DNA from: an uncultured Clostridia bacterium
Lineage (GTDB): Bacteria > Bacillota > Clostridia > Oscillospirales > Acutalibacteraceae
NCBI GenBank assembly: GCA_944384815.1
Contig: CALWUW010000012.1
Location: forward strand, 1 to 64,000
Direction of reading: 5' to 3'
DNA length: 64,000 nt
Shown here: positions 1 through 8,661 of the stretch, one piece after another
Numbering within the stretch: the stretch's first letter is position 1
Layout: each line of letters begins with the position of its first letter
The notes under the pieces: model-generated
The model's database searches: none
What the model was told of the DNA's origin: nothing
Seen by the model: only the letters and a program-made list of their open reading frames with translations
Translations under genes and position numbers: made by a program

Positions 1-209
1 GTTGGTATTTGCTTTGCTGGCCTCCCTCGTCGTTTTGGAATACGTTCCTGTTCTTTCCGGGCTTTGCGTCTTGGCCTCCTCAAACATTCTTTGACCTGTT
101 CTTTTGTAAATCCAAACTTTTCTCCAATCTCTCGGCAGCTATGTCCTTCCTGATGCATCTGCTCCATTTCTTCATAGTACTGTTTGATATGGGTATAGCT
201 TCTTGCCAT
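1..209 (-). CDS. Transposase-like helix-turn-helix protein, N-terminus only (cut by left edge)
   Basis: This is the first 69 codons of a minus-strand gene that continues past base 1. It starts at the ATG at 209 behind a GGGGGTG Shine-Dalgarno. A helix-turn-helix is readable around residues 20-40 (CREIGEKFGFTKEQVKE), followed by a very basic Arg/Lys-rich stretch. This layout resembles the OrfA/HTH subunit of IS3-type insertion sequences, where OrfA binds the terminal repeats. No terminal inverted repeat is visible on the right side, so an intact element cannot be shown. It could also be a free-standing HTH protein. The fold is fairly clear; the transposase identity is an inference. Confidence 0.5.
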   Translation of the reverse strand, partial: MARSYTHIKQYYEEMEQMHQEGHSCREIGEKFGFTKEQVKECLRRPRRKARKEQERIPKRRGRPAKQIP

Positions 210-328
210 ATTCAAATTCACCCCCGTTATAGTTCTATCCTACTCCGGGGGTGATTTCTTTGCAATGTCCATTTTTTGCGGAATAGTTCAAGAACCAGGG
301 GTTTTTGTTATGCCTAAAGGCAACAACA

Positions 329-370
329 AAACGCAGGGCCTCGCTTCAACCGCGAGACCCTGCGTTTTTT
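329..370 (-). terminator. Bidirectional intrinsic terminator after smsB
   Basis: A GC-rich hairpin (AACGCAGGG pairing with CCCTGCGTT) is followed by T-rich sequence on both strands. It lies directly downstream of smsB and separates that operon from the transposase-like gene. Confidence 0.8.
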
Positions 371-383
371 TCTTTCATTGCTG

Positions 384-1301
384 TTATTTAAGAAAACCTT
401 CAATGATTTTTGCTTCCGCTTCCTTTTCCGAAAGGCCCAATGTCCGGAGTTTCAAAATTTGTTCCCCGGCAATTTTTCCTATGGCGGCTTCGTGGATCAG
501 TCCCGCATCTACATGGTACGCTTCCAGCATGGGCGCTGCGTTTACCGTGCCTTTTCCGATAAGGATAGCATCACACTCCGAATGCCCTGTGCACCGGTTT
601 TCCCCACGAATACTGGAAAAGAATTCCTGATGAGAGTTCCCCTTTGCCACAGAACGGGAGATAAGGTCCACTCCGGAATCTTCTCCCTGAAGAACCACCT
701 TAAAATCTGTTTTCGCGGTTTCTTTGCCGTCCGTCATAATTCTCTCCCGCACCAGAAGCTTTGCCTCTTTTCCCAAAACCGCAGACATTGTACGGTTGGT
801 GGCATCCACGCCGCTGATCTGGACAGAGTCCATTTCCAGGCTGGCGCCTTCTTCCAACGTGGCTTCTGTTACAGGGTCAATTCGTTTTGCTCCGGATCCT
901 GTACCTGTTCCGATGTGTTTTTCTTCATATAAAACATGGGCATGCTTTCCTAAAAAGAACCGGTGGATTCCATTGTGTCTGGCTTCTCCTTCGCCATCCG
1001 AATGGACGCCGCATCCTGCAATAATTTTTACATCAGCGTTTTCGCCAATATAAAAATCATTGTAAACCAAATCATCCACGTTCCCATGGGTAACGCAGGC
1101 CGGGATATACACCGTTTCATCCTTTGTTCCGGGCAGCACACGGATCACCAGCCCCGGTTCTCCCTCTCGGTTCTCAATGTGAATATTGGGGCTGGACTGC
1201 CGCCCTACACATTCACCATCTTCCCGAATATTAAACGCTCCCTGAAACTTTCCTTTAAAATCGGAAACAATTCGAAGAAGCTCCTCAGTAATTCCTTTCA
1301 T
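384..1301 (-). CDS. smsB: SmsB: SufB/SufD-type Fe-S cluster scaffold of the minimal SUF system
   Basis: 305 residues, a SufB/SufD-family beta-helix protein and the scaffold partner of the adjacent ATPase. It is much shorter than SufB (about 470-495) or SufD (about 420) and lacks their N-terminal extension, matching the two-gene SmsCB minimal SUF machinery described in anaerobes. Family-typical features are the HNGIHRFF and SRSVAKGNS segments and the C-terminal YHVDAGLIHEAAIG segment, where SufB and SufD carry conserved residues near the cluster site. It starts 6 bases after smsC behind an AAAGGAG site, so the two are co-translated. No SufS, SufU or SufD gene is adjacent, so sulfur must come from a desulfurase elsewhere, possibly the one at 11.7-12.8 kb. 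Confidence 0.85.
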   Translation of the reverse strand: MKGITEELLRIVSDFKGKFQGAFNIREDGECVGRQSSPNIHIENREGEPGLVIRVLPGTKDETVYIPACVTHGNVDDLVYNDFYIGENADVKIIAGCGVHSDGEGEARHNGIHRFFLGKHAHVLYEEKHIGTGTGSGAKRIDPVTEATLEEGASLEMDSVQISGVDATNRTMSAVLGKEAKLLVRERIMTDGKETAKTDFKVVLQGEDSGVDLISRSVAKGNSHQEFFSSIRGENRCTGHSECDAILIGKGTVNAAPMLEAYHVDAGLIHEAAIGKIAGEQILKLRTLGLSEKEAEAKIIEGFLK

Positions 1302-1307
1302 CCGCCG

Positions 1308-2024
1308 TTACTCCTTTCCCAAAGGACAAATTGCCGCTTTTTCATTGGCCAACAATGTGGGAAGAATTTCCTTGGCCGCACCGGCAGCACGAACGTATCC
1401 GTTGGCAATGACAACGATCTCGTCCGCAATATTCAAAATGCGTTCCTGGTGAGAAATGATCAAAAGCGTACCCCGGCAAGTTCTGCGAAGGTCCTGAAAT
1501 GTCTCCACCAATCTGGAAAAACTCCAAAGATCGATGCCGGCCTCCGGCTCATCAAAAATGGACAGCTTCGCTTTTCTTGCCAATACACTGGCAATTTCAA
1601 TTCGTTTGATCTCGCCTCCGGAGAGAGATGCATTCAGTTCCCGGTGCATATATTCGCTGGCGCAAAGCCCAACCTGCCCCAAATAGCGGCACACGCCCGC
1701 CTCGTCCAACGGCTCATCCGCCGCCAATTCCAACAGATCCCGTACCGTAAGCCCTTTAAAGCGAACCGGCTGCTGAAACGCATAGGCAATCCCTTTTCGG
1801 GCTCTTTCCGTCACATCTGCATGGGTAATGTCTTCTCCGTTAAATATGATTTTCCCTGAAGAAGGTTTCTCGATTCCGGCAATCAGTTTCGCCATCGTGG
1901 TTTTTCCGCCGCCGTTGGGGCCTGTGATCACCACGACCTTTCCTTCTCCGGCCTCCAGGCTTACATCTTTGATAATTTCCTCACCTTCCGGAAGCGCCCA
2001 GGCAAGGTGTTCAATTTTCAGCAT
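1308..2024 (-). CDS. smsC: SmsC: SufC-type ATPase of the minimal SUF Fe-S assembly system
   Basis: 238-residue cytosolic ABC-type ATPase of the SufC family that powers cluster assembly on SmsB. Visible motifs are Walker A GPNGGGKTT, the Q-loop YAFQQPVRF, signature LSGGEIKRIEIA, Walker B LSIFDEPEAGID and the switch His in ISHQ. I chose the ATG at 2024 (MLKIEHL) because an AAGGAAGG site lies 7 bases upstream. This start overlaps the last 14 bases of the upstream metal ATPase gene, implying translational coupling. That ties Fe-S assembly to an ArsR-controlled metal-export operon. No transmembrane partner gene is adjacent, which argues against an ordinary ABC transporter. Confidence 0.88.
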   Translation of the reverse strand: MLKIEHLAWALPEGEEIIKDVSLEAGEGKVVVITGPNGGGKTTMAKLIAGIEKPSSGKIIFNGEDITHADVTERARKGIAYAFQQPVRFKGLTVRDLLELAADEPLDEAGVCRYLGQVGLCASEYMHRELNASLSGGEIKRIEIASVLARKAKLSIFDEPEAGIDLWSFSRLVETFQDLRRTCRGTLLIISHQERILNIADEIVVIANGYVRAAGAAKEILPTLLANEKAAICPLGKE

Positions 2025-3909
2025 ATCCATTCCTTCCTTTGTTGTTCGAACCTTTATTTTCATTCTTAAATCGCAGCACTCGCATAGCATTCAAAATAGC
2101 CAACACAGAAACACCTACATCCGCAAAAACAGCCTCCCACATATTTGCCAGGCCCAATACGCCTGCCAGCAGAACGATTGCCTTTACAGCCAATGCAAAA
2201 CAAATATTCTGGGTTACAATACGGCGAGTCCTCTTCGCAATATAAATGGCTTCCGTTATTTTCGAAAGGTCATCATCCATCAGAACCAGATCTGCGGCTT
2301 CAATAGCCGCGTCCGATCCAATCGCTCCCATAGCGATTCCCACATCCGCCCGGGACAATACAGGGGCATCGTTGATTCCATCTCCCACGAATGCCAGCGC
2401 TGTTCCCGAAGGCTGTTTTTCCAAAAGTCTTTCTACTTTTTCCACTTTATCACCGGGAAGCAGCTGGCTGAAAACTTCGTCCGCTCCCACTTCCGCGGCT
2501 ACAGCTTCTCCCACGGCTTGGGTGTCCCCTGTAAGCATGACTACCTTTTCCACGCCGTTTTTCCGCAAGCTTTCAATGCTTTCCCGGACATTGGGCTTTA
2601 AGGCGTCGGAAACCACAATATGTCCGGCATACTCTCCATTGATGGCTACATGAATGGTCGTTCCCACTCGATGACATGGATGCCAGGAGATGCCCTTTTC
2701 ATCCATAAACGTACCGCTGCCTACCCAAACATTTTTTCCATCAATTTCCGCTTCTATCCCTTTTCCTGCCAATTCCTGCAAAAAAGTGATCCTTCCCTGC
2801 TGGACCGGGGTCCCGTATGCCTCCAGCAAGGAGGAGGAAATGGGATGCTCAGAACCGGATTCCGCTAAAGCCGCATACTCCAGCAATTCCTGTTCCGTGC
2901 AGAGCTTGGGATGTATGGCGGTCACATGAAAAACGCCTTTCGTCAGCGTTCCTGTTTTATCAAATACAATGGTTTTCACATCCGCCAGGCGTTCCAGATA
3001 ATTTCCGCCTTTAACCAGTATTCCCCGGCGGGAGGCGCATCCGATTCCTCCAAAAAAGCTCATGGGAACGGAAATCACCAACGCACAAGGGCAAGAGATC
3101 ACCAAAAAGATCAGAGCCCTATGGATCCATTCTCCCCAGTTTCCCACAAAAAGCGGCGGAAGCAGTCCCAGCAGCAGCGCGCCTAAAACCACCCCCGGAG
3201 TATAGTAGCGGGCAAATCGTGTGATGAAATTTTCCGCCCGGGCTTTCCTTCGGCTGGCGTTTTCCACCAATTCCAAAATCTTGGCGGCCGTAGAATTTTC
3301 AAACTCCTTGGTTACTTGGATCTTAAGACGTCCGCTTCCGTTTATGCAGCCACTGATCACATCATCCCCTGGCTGCACTTCTCGGGGAACAGACTCACCG
3401 GTAAGAGCCGCTGTATTCACAAAGGAATGACCTTCCAGCAGAATGCCATCCAGTGGAATTTTCTCCCCGGCCTTTACCACGATGATATCGCCTACGGAAA
3501 TTTCCTCAGGATCTTTACGAATCAGTTCTTCTCCCTGGAGCAAATTGGCGGAATCCGGGCAAATATCCATCAAACGGGAAATGGACTGCCTAGATCTTCC
3601 TACCGCATACCGCTGGAACATTTCCCCCACCTGATAAAACAGCATAACGGAAACCGCTTCCGGGTACTCTCCGATGCAAAAAGCGCCAATGGTTGCCAAA
3701 GCCATAAGAAAATGCTCGTCAAATATTTGGCCGTGGAAGATCGTACGGATAGCCTTATACAAAACATCCCAACCGATTATACCATACGGCAGCAGGAAAA
3801 GGAAGATTTTCCATTCTTCCGGTAAACCAAAAACATTCAGCACAGCCAGCACCAAAAGCACAGCACTGAGAACAATCCGCACCAAAATGATTTTTTCTTT
3901 CCGATTCAA
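2011..3909 (-). CDS. cadA: Zn2+/Cd2+/Pb2+-exporting P-type (P1B) ATPase
   Basis: 632-residue membrane pump that exports soft divalent metals using ATP. Features in order: N-terminal membrane helices, TGES of the actuator domain (about 170-173), the metal-site CPC in ISCPCALVIS (273-275), the phosphorylated Asp in DKTGT (D317), SEHP of the nucleotide domain and GDGINDAP near the hinge. The usual N-terminal HMA domain is missing; it is encoded separately just upstream. The start is the TTG at 3909 with GAGGGGG 8 bases upstream. The CPC motif with no copper-type signature and the CadC-like regulator favour Zn/Cd/Pb over Cu, but the exact metal is inferred. Confidence 0.9.
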   Translation of the reverse strand: MNRKEKIILVRIVLSAVLLVLAVLNVFGLPEEWKIFLFLLPYGIIGWDVLYKAIRTIFHGQIFDEHFLMALATIGAFCIGEYPEAVSVMLFYQVGEMFQRYAVGRSRQSISRLMDICPDSANLLQGEELIRKDPEEISVGDIIVVKAGEKIPLDGILLEGHSFVNTAALTGESVPREVQPGDDVISGCINGSGRLKIQVTKEFENSTAAKILELVENASRRKARAENFITRFARYYTPGVVLGALLLGLLPPLFVGNWGEWIHRALIFLVISCPCALVISVPMSFFGGIGCASRRGILVKGGNYLERLADVKTIVFDKTGTLTKGVFHVTAIHPKLCTEQELLEYAALAESGSEHPISSSLLEAYGTPVQQGRITFLQELAGKGIEAEIDGKNVWVGSGTFMDEKGISWHPCHRVGTTIHVAINGEYAGHIVVSDALKPNVRESIESLRKNGVEKVVMLTGDTQAVGEAVAAEVGADEVFSQLLPGDKVEKVERLLEKQPSGTALAFVGDGINDAPVLSRADVGIAMGAIGSDAAIEAADLVLMDDDLSKITEAIYIAKRTRRIVTQNICFALAVKAIVLLAGVLGLANMWEAVFADVGVSVLAILNAMRVLRFKNENKGSNNKGRNGYAEN

Positions 3910-3976
3910 AAAGATTCCCCCTCATTTCTTCCATCTCCAAGAAGTTCTTTACAAAGACGGAATGGCAAAACAAGCT

Positions 3977-4195
3977 TTAAAAAATCACCTTACAATCCGG
4001 ATCAATTTTTTCACAAGCTTTCTGCGCCTGCTCCAAAACATCCGCCATAGCCGCTTCTTCTGCGACCAACGTCATTTTCTGCAGCAAAAAACTGATACTT
4101 ACATCTTCTACCCCCTGAATTTTTCTGACAGCGTCCTCCATTTTTTGAGCGCAGTTGGCGCAATCCAGATTCTGCATTTTCAGTACTTTTTTCAT
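3977..4195 (-). CDS. Free-standing heavy-metal-associated (HMA) domain protein
   Basis: 72-residue cytosolic ferredoxin-like HMA domain with the metal-binding motif LDCANC near residues 10-14 (form CxxC). It lies between the ArsR regulator and the P-type ATPase that lacks such a domain. It most likely delivers metal to the pump or replaces its regulatory N-terminal domain. The start ATG at 4195 follows a purine-rich AAAGGATGG stretch. A copper-chaperone role (CopZ-like) is the alternative, but the neighbouring ATPase and regulator look Zn/Cd type. Confidence 0.82.
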   Translation of the reverse strand: MKKVLKMQNLDCANCAQKMEDAVRKIQGVEDVSISFLLQKMTLVAEEAAMADVLEQAQKACEKIDPDCKVIF

Positions 4196-4218
4196 ACTTC
4201 ATCCATCCTTTCTGCTAA

Positions 4219-4581
4219 TTACTCTTTTATATGATCCATGCCCTGCCCTAAAACACTTCGGACATGATCGTCTGCCAAAGAATAAAAAATATTTTTTCCT
4301 TCTCTCCGGTATTTGACCAAGCTGCTGTTCTTCAGCACCCGCAATTGGTGAGAAACCGCCGTTTGGCTAACGCCCAAAAGCTGAGAAATATCACAAACAC
4401 AAAGCTCCGCTTCCAGCAGCGCGTATAGAATTTTGATCCGCGTGGAGTCGCCAAATACTTTGAACAGCTCCGCCAAATCATACAAATCCTCTTCCGCAGG
4501 CATGGAATTCTGCACTTTCTCCACCGTTTCCTGATGGACATACAAAAAATCACATCTTTCCGGCTTATCCAAAAAAATCAT
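4219..4581 (-). CDS. ArsR/SmtB-family metal-sensing repressor (CadC-like)
   Basis: Winged-helix repressor of about 117-120 residues that leaves DNA when it binds metal. The ELCVCD motif (about 59-64) in the recognition-helix region is the classic alpha-3 cysteine metal site of ArsR/CadC proteins; VSQTAVSHQLRVLKNSSLV is the DNA-reading helix and wing approach. It is the first gene of the operon with the HMA protein, P-type ATPase and smsCB, and a dyad overlaps its promoter. The ATG at 4581 abuts the GGAG site, so the TTG at 4572 (8-9 bases after GGAG) is the better start and would shorten the protein by three residues. Confidence 0.88.
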   Translation of the reverse strand: MIFLDKPERCDFLYVHQETVEKVQNSMPAEEDLYDLAELFKVFGDSTRIKILYALLEAELCVCDISQLLGVSQTAVSHQLRVLKNSSLVKYRREGKNIFYSLADDHVRSVLGQGMDHIKE

Positions 4582-4585
4582 CTCC

Positions 4586-4636
4586 GTTCATATGAACACT
4601 TTATCATATATTATATCTGTTTTTAGGTTTTGTCAA
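4586..4636 (-). promoter_or_regulatory. arsR-cadA-smsCB operon promoter with ArsR operator
   Basis: On the minus strand a TTGACA -35 (4631-4636) precedes TAATAT (17-base spacing) or TATAAT (15-base spacing) at 4608-4615. Overlapping the -10 and the start region is a dyad ATATGA-N8-TCATAT, plus the perfect palindrome GTTCATATGAAC (4586-4597). This AT-rich dyad matches the SmtB/CadC/ArsR operator style. Repression by the adjacent ArsR protein is inferred. Confidence 0.75.
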
Positions 4637-4650
4637 GAAGGTTTCCATAT

Positions 4651-4688
4651 AAAAAGCAGGATTTGATGAAAATCAAACCCTGCTTTTT
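4651..4688 (-). terminator. Intrinsic terminator after pflA
   Basis: Hairpin AAAAAGCAGG...CCTGCTTTTT immediately downstream of the pflA stop; it has A/T tracts on both sides, so it may also act on the opposite strand. Confidence 0.75.
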
Positions 4689-4691
4689 ATC

Positions 4692-5390
4692 CTATAGACT
4701 TTCCGTTAACTGCTTCAAAGTGTTTTCATCCATTGCCGGCGTGTTTTCCAAAGGAAAAGGAATCCCCATCTGCCGATATTTCTCCAGACACATGGTATGA
4801 AAGGGAAGCCATTCTATTTTTTCCAGATTGGTGTACGTGTGCGCTATGGCAGAAATGGTCTCCAGATACTCTCTTTTCGCCGTTATCCCGGGAACCACCA
4901 CATGCCGGATCCAAAGGGGAATTTTCATCTCTTCCGTCCGTTTAAGAAAACGCCGCACGGTGTTGAAATTCCCTTTGCAGTACTTCGCATACTCTTCCTC
5001 TCCGGCAAATTTCAAATCGGCCAAAACCAAATCCGTATATGGAAGTACTTTTTCAAAAGCAGCCTCTCCCACATTTCCGGAAGTGTCCAGCGCCGTGTGG
5101 ATCCCGTTTTCCCGAAGCAAGGCAAACAGCTCCGCCGTAAAATCCGGCTGCAATAAAGGCTCCCCGCCTGTAACGGTTACGCCGCCCTGATGGCCGAAAT
5201 ACGGCTTACAGCGGAGAATTTTTTGCAGCAACTCCTTAGGCTCCATTTCCGTTCCCAAAGAAGGATCCCAGGTATCCGGATTATGGCAGTATACACAACG
5301 CAAAGGACATCCTTGCAGAAACACCACATAACGTAAACCCGGACCATCCACAGCCCCCAGGGACTGCACCGAATGCACTCTCCCCTTCAT
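4692..5390 (-). CDS. pflA: Pyruvate formate-lyase activating enzyme (radical SAM)
   Basis: 232-residue radical-SAM enzyme that installs the glycyl radical on PflB. The CxxxCxxC cluster motif is C28-C32-C35 in GCPLRCVYCHNPDTWD, and the SAM-binding GG loop appears as VTVTGGEPLLQ. The length is typical for PflA (about 245). It starts 3 bases after pflB, so both are made from one mRNA. The reaction needs SAM and a reduced flavodoxin or ferredoxin and works only anaerobically. No extra ferredoxin domain is present, which separates it from activases of glycerol dehydratase-type enzymes. Confidence 0.95.
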   Translation of the reverse strand: MKGRVHSVQSLGAVDGPGLRYVVFLQGCPLRCVYCHNPDTWDPSLGTEMEPKELLQKILRCKPYFGHQGGVTVTGGEPLLQPDFTAELFALLRENGIHTALDTSGNVGEAAFEKVLPYTDLVLADLKFAGEEEYAKYCKGNFNTVRRFLKRTEEMKIPLWIRHVVVPGITAKREYLETISAIAHTYTNLEKIEWLPFHTMCLEKYRQMGIPFPLENTPAMDENTLKQLTESL

Positions 5391-5393
5391 GGC

Positions 5394-7622
5394 TTACACC
5401 GAAACATGGAACGTACGGGAAATCACTTCCCGCTGCTGCTCACGGGAGAGCTTATAAAAGTTCACAGCATAACCGGATACACGAATGGTCAGATTGGGGT
5501 ACTGCTCCGGATGCTCATACGCCGCCAGCAAGGTTTCCCGATTCAGCACGTTTACATTCAGATGATGCGCCTTCTGGGCAAAGTATCCGGAAAGGATCTG
5601 CACCAGATTGGTAAGGCGTTCTTCCTCTGTTTTTCCCAGCGCCTGGGGAACAATGGAGAAGGTGTTGGAGATCCCGTCCCGGCAATATTCATAGCTCAGC
5701 TTCGCCACAGAATTCAGGGAAGCCAGCGCTCCGGAAGTATCTCGCCCGGACATGGGGTTGGCACCGGGAGCCAAAGGCTCTCCTTTCTTTCTTCCATCCG
5801 GCGTATTACCTGTTTTCTTGCCATACATCACATTGGATGTAATGGTTAAAATAGAAAGCGTATGAACCGCCTTCCGATACAGAGGATACTGCCGCAGAGC
5901 CTCATAAAACTTCTCAACCTGCTCACAAGCAATGGAATCCACCCGGTCGTCATCGTTTCCGAACTTGGGATAATCTCCCTGAATTTCAAAATCCGTCACC
6001 AATCCGGTTTCCGGATCTCGGATGCACCGGACTTTCGCATATTTTACCGCAGACAAAGAATCCGCCATGCAGCTCATACCGGCAATTCCAAAGGCCATCA
6101 GCCGGCGCACATCCGTATCGTGCAGCGCCATCTGGCTTTTTTCATACGCGTATTTGTCGTGCATATAGTGGATGGTGTTGTTGGCGTTCACATAGGTGCG
6201 GGCAAGCCAGGGGCGGTAAAAATCGATGCGTTCCAGCAATGCGTCGTATTCCAGGTATTCCTCCGGCCAGATGTCCATTTCCGGGCCCACCTGCTGATTT
6301 TTCAGCTCATCCCGGCCGCCGTTGATGGCCAAAAGCACCAATTTGGCCAGATTGGCCCGGGCTCCGAAGAATTGCATGTCTTTTCCTACACGCATAGCGG
6401 AAACGCAGCAAGCAATGGCATAATCGTCCCCATACACCGGGCGCATGATGTCATCGTTTTCGTACTGTATGGCATCTGTATCGCAAGAGACTTTGGCCAC
6501 AAATCGCTTCCACGCTGCCGGAAGCTTTTCAGACCAAAGAACCGTTAAGTTGGGTTCTGCGGAAGGCTTCAAGTTATATAAGGTATTCAGCATCCGGAAG
6601 CAGTTTTTGGTAACCAGAGGGCGTCCGTCTTCTCCCACACCGCCCAGCGCTTCCGTGATCCACATAGGATCTCCGCCAAACAGCTCATTGTATTCCGGCG
6701 TACGCAGATGCCGGGCCATCCGAAGCTTCATGACAAAATCGTCCATCAGCTCCTGGGCTTCACTTTCGGTCAAGCTGCCGTTTTTCAGATCCCGCTCAAA
6801 ATAAATATCCAGGAAGGTGGAAACTCTCCCCAGGCTCATAGCCGCACCATTCTGCTCCTTGATAGCCGCCAGGTATCCAAAATACAGCCACTGCACCGCT
6901 TCCCGGGCAGTTCCTGCAGGCCGGGAAATATCATAGCCATACATTTCCGCCATCTTTTTCATGTCTTCTAAGGCACGGATCTGATCGTATAATTCTTCGC
7001 TGCTGCGAATGGTTTCATGGAACATAGGCATAGCGGCGATTTTCAGTTTATCTTCCTTTTTCCCCTCAATCAGCCGATCCACCCCGTACAAAGCCACCCG
7101 GCGATAGTCTCCGATAATACGGCCTCTGCCGTAAGCATCCGGAAGGCCGGTGATCAAGCCGCAATGCCGTGCCGCACGAATTTCCGGCGTATATGCGGAA
7201 AAAACGCCGTCGTTATGGGTTTTATGAAGGCGGAACTGCTCTTCCAAACGCGGGGAAACTTCATAGCCATAAGCATGGCAGGCTTCCCGGACCATGCGCA
7301 TCCCGCCAAAAGGATTGCAAGCCCTTTTCAAGGGTTCATCCGTCTGGAAACCTACAATCCGTTCGTTTTCCTTGTCTAAATAGCCTGGAGCGAAAGAAGT
7401 CAACGTAATGGCCGTTTCCGTATCCACGTTTAAAACGCCGCCATTTTCGTGTTCTTTCTGAAAAAGCTCCTCCATTTTAGTACGGAGGTTCAGCGTCCTT
7501 TGGGTAGGAGAACACAAAAAGCTTTCATCTCCGTAATAGGGGGTATAATTCTTTTGAATGAAATCCCGAACATTGATTTCATCCTGCCATTCACCGGAAA
7601 CAAATCCCTTCCACTGTTCCAT
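5394..7622 (-). CDS. pflB: Formate C-acetyltransferase (pyruvate formate-lyase)
   Basis: 742-residue glycyl-radical enzyme converting pyruvate and CoA to acetyl-CoA and formate. The catalytic cysteine pair is C405-C406 in [10 protein letters not shown] and the radical glycine is about G717 in RVSGYAVNF, 26 residues from the C-terminus as in E. coli PflB. The ATG at 7622 is chosen because AAGGAGC lies 6-7 bases upstream and the family length (740-760) fits. The mRNA leader carries a ZTP riboswitch and terminator, so expression should rise when 10-formyl-tetrahydrofolate is short. That fits, because formate made here feeds formyl-tetrahydrofolate synthesis. Confidence 0.97.
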   Translation of the reverse strand: MEQWKGFVSGEWQDEINVRDFIQKNYTPYYGDESFLCSPTQRTLNLRTKMEELFQKEHENGGVLNVDTETAITLTSFAPGYLDKENERIVGFQTDEPLKRACNPFGGMRMVREACHAYGYEVSPRLEEQFRLHKTHNDGVFSAYTPEIRAARHCGLITGLPDAYGRGRIIGDYRRVALYGVDRLIEGKKEDKLKIAAMPMFHETIRSSEELYDQIRALEDMKKMAEMYGYDISRPAGTAREAVQWLYFGYLAAIKEQNGAAMSLGRVSTFLDIYFERDLKNGSLTESEAQELMDDFVMKLRMARHLRTPEYNELFGGDPMWITEALGGVGEDGRPLVTKNCFRMLNTLYNLKPSAEPNLTVLWSEKLPAAWKRFVAKVSCDTDAIQYENDDIMRPVYGDDYAIACCVSAMRVGKDMQFFGARANLAKLVLLAINGGRDELKNQQVGPEMDIWPEEYLEYDALLERIDFYRPWLARTYVNANNTIHYMHDKYAYEKSQMALHDTDVRRLMAFGIAGMSCMADSLSAVKYAKVRCIRDPETGLVTDFEIQGDYPKFGNDDDRVDSIACEQVEKFYEALRQYPLYRKAVHTLSILTITSNVMYGKKTGNTPDGRKKGEPLAPGANPMSGRDTSGALASLNSVAKLSYEYCRDGISNTFSIVPQALGKTEEERLTNLVQILSGYFAQKAHHLNVNVLNRETLLAAYEHPEQYPNLTIRVSGYAVNFYKLSREQQREVISRTFHVSV

Positions 7623-7670
7623 AAAAAGCTCCTTTCTTTTTATCCTACCGTTGCCACTGCCTTTTCCAAA

Positions 7671-7705
7671 ACAAAAAAGGCAGTATCGCAAGCAACGATA
7701 CTGCC
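7671..7705 (-). terminator. pflB: Riboswitch-controlled terminator in the pflB leader
   Basis: On the minus strand GGCAGTATCG pairs with CGATACTGCC across a 7-base loop and is followed by TTTTTTG. Its 5' arm begins inside the conserved CTGGGCA of the upstream aptamer, so forming the aptamer and forming this hairpin should exclude each other. Confidence 0.85.
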
Positions 7706-7796
7706 CAGACGGACGGCGTAAAAAAGATTCCTGCTCCCTCGTGGTTTCCCACTGCTCCGTCAGTTACAGAAATCCTATCGGTTACGCTTAGGATAG
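7700..7796 (-). ncRNA. ZTP/ZMP riboswitch (pfl motif) aptamer upstream of pflB
   Basis: The minus-strand leader contains the family hallmarks in order: a GTAACTGACGG segment, a GTGGGAAACCAC hairpin followed by GAGGGAG, a variable linker, and CCGTCCGTCTGGGCA at the 3' end. These match the ZTP-sensing pfl RNA motif, which binds ZTP/ZMP (AICAR nucleotides that build up when 10-formyl-THF is low). The 3' CTGGGCA is shared with the terminator at 7671-7705, giving a transcriptional ON switch on ligand binding. The identification rests on sequence recognition; no covariance search was possible. Confidence 0.85.
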
Positions 7797-7908
7797 CATA
7801 GGAACCTCGTTCTGTCAAGAAAAGATTTCTTGATTCATTTCATTAAAAAATAATTTCGGAAACCAAATTTTTACTAACCCAGAAAATGCTCCCGGATGAA
7901 AAACACTT

Positions 7909-8586
7909 TCAGCAAAAGAAATGGCTTATGCCCCACAAAATCAAAAGGTGCCCGGGATAAAATCCATAAAACAACCGAAAGTCCTTCCTGCCTTTTTTTC
8001 CGTTATAAAAAGCAATAGGAAGCAAGGCAAGAACCGCCAGCAGCTGAAGGAGCACGCCGTTTTCCAAAACAAAAAGCACCGTCAGCGCAATCATCCCTGT
8101 AAAAGAAAGAAAAAGCCGCTCCCTTAGGTTTTGGCCAAATCTTTGCCCACAATAGCAAAACCAAAAAACCAAAAGGACGCCATACCACCCATAATCCGTT
8201 TTGAAAAAGGAAGCGAATACAGACAGCAAAGCCGCAAAGCACAGACATACGCCAGGCTTTTCGTTGCCCAGGCGCAGCCAAAATCCGGATGCCATCGCGC
8301 CCAGCAAAAGGGTCCAAAGCACATTCTGGGCACCCAAAAACAACAGCGTATTATGAAAAGCCAGATCAAAGGGAACTTCCGAGAGGGTGGCAAACACGGC
8401 GATTCTACACAAATACCTATATAAATTTCGGGTATAGCGGCAGCCTTCCGCGGCTAAAAAAGCAAACAACGGAAAACTAAGCCGGCCTACTCCCCGCAGC
8501 CAAAGCTGCTCCGGAAAAAACAAGGCACCAATATGATCCAACAGCATAAGTACGGCTGCCAGGCATTTCAGCTGAAAGGATGTCAT
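7909..8586 (-). CDS. TraX-family integral membrane protein
   Basis: 225 residues, almost entirely hydrophobic with about six to seven predicted membrane spans. The opening MTSFQLKCLAAVLMLLDHIG with a conserved LDHIG, followed by RLSFPLFAFLAAEGC and a TRN-Y-R pattern, is typical of the TraX family. TraX of the F plasmid N-acetylates pilin; Firmicute homologues are chromosomal and their substrate is unknown. The fold belongs to the membrane acyltransferase superfamily. No conjugation genes are nearby, so a role in modifying a cell-surface component is more likely than transfer. It appears to be a single-gene unit. Confidence 0.8.
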   Translation of the reverse strand: MTSFQLKCLAAVLMLLDHIGALFFPEQLWLRGVGRLSFPLFAFLAAEGCRYTRNLYRYLCRIAVFATLSEVPFDLAFHNTLLFLGAQNVLWTLLLGAMASGFWLRLGNEKPGVCLCFAALLSVFASFFKTDYGWYGVLLVFWFCYCGQRFGQNLRERLFLSFTGMIALTVLFVLENGVLLQLLAVLALLPIAFYNGKKGRKDFRLFYGFYPGHLLILWGISHFFC

Positions 8587-8661
8587 TTTTTCTTATCTCC
8601 TTACCTGCTTTTCCACGCAACAACCGCTGAGCTCAAAGCCACAAAACCACAAGCGTCGTTT

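Noticed and set aside
5862..6548. Long plus-strand open frame opposite pflB
   Set aside because: It is a shadow of a highly conserved minus-strand gene, with no ribosome site or family resemblance.
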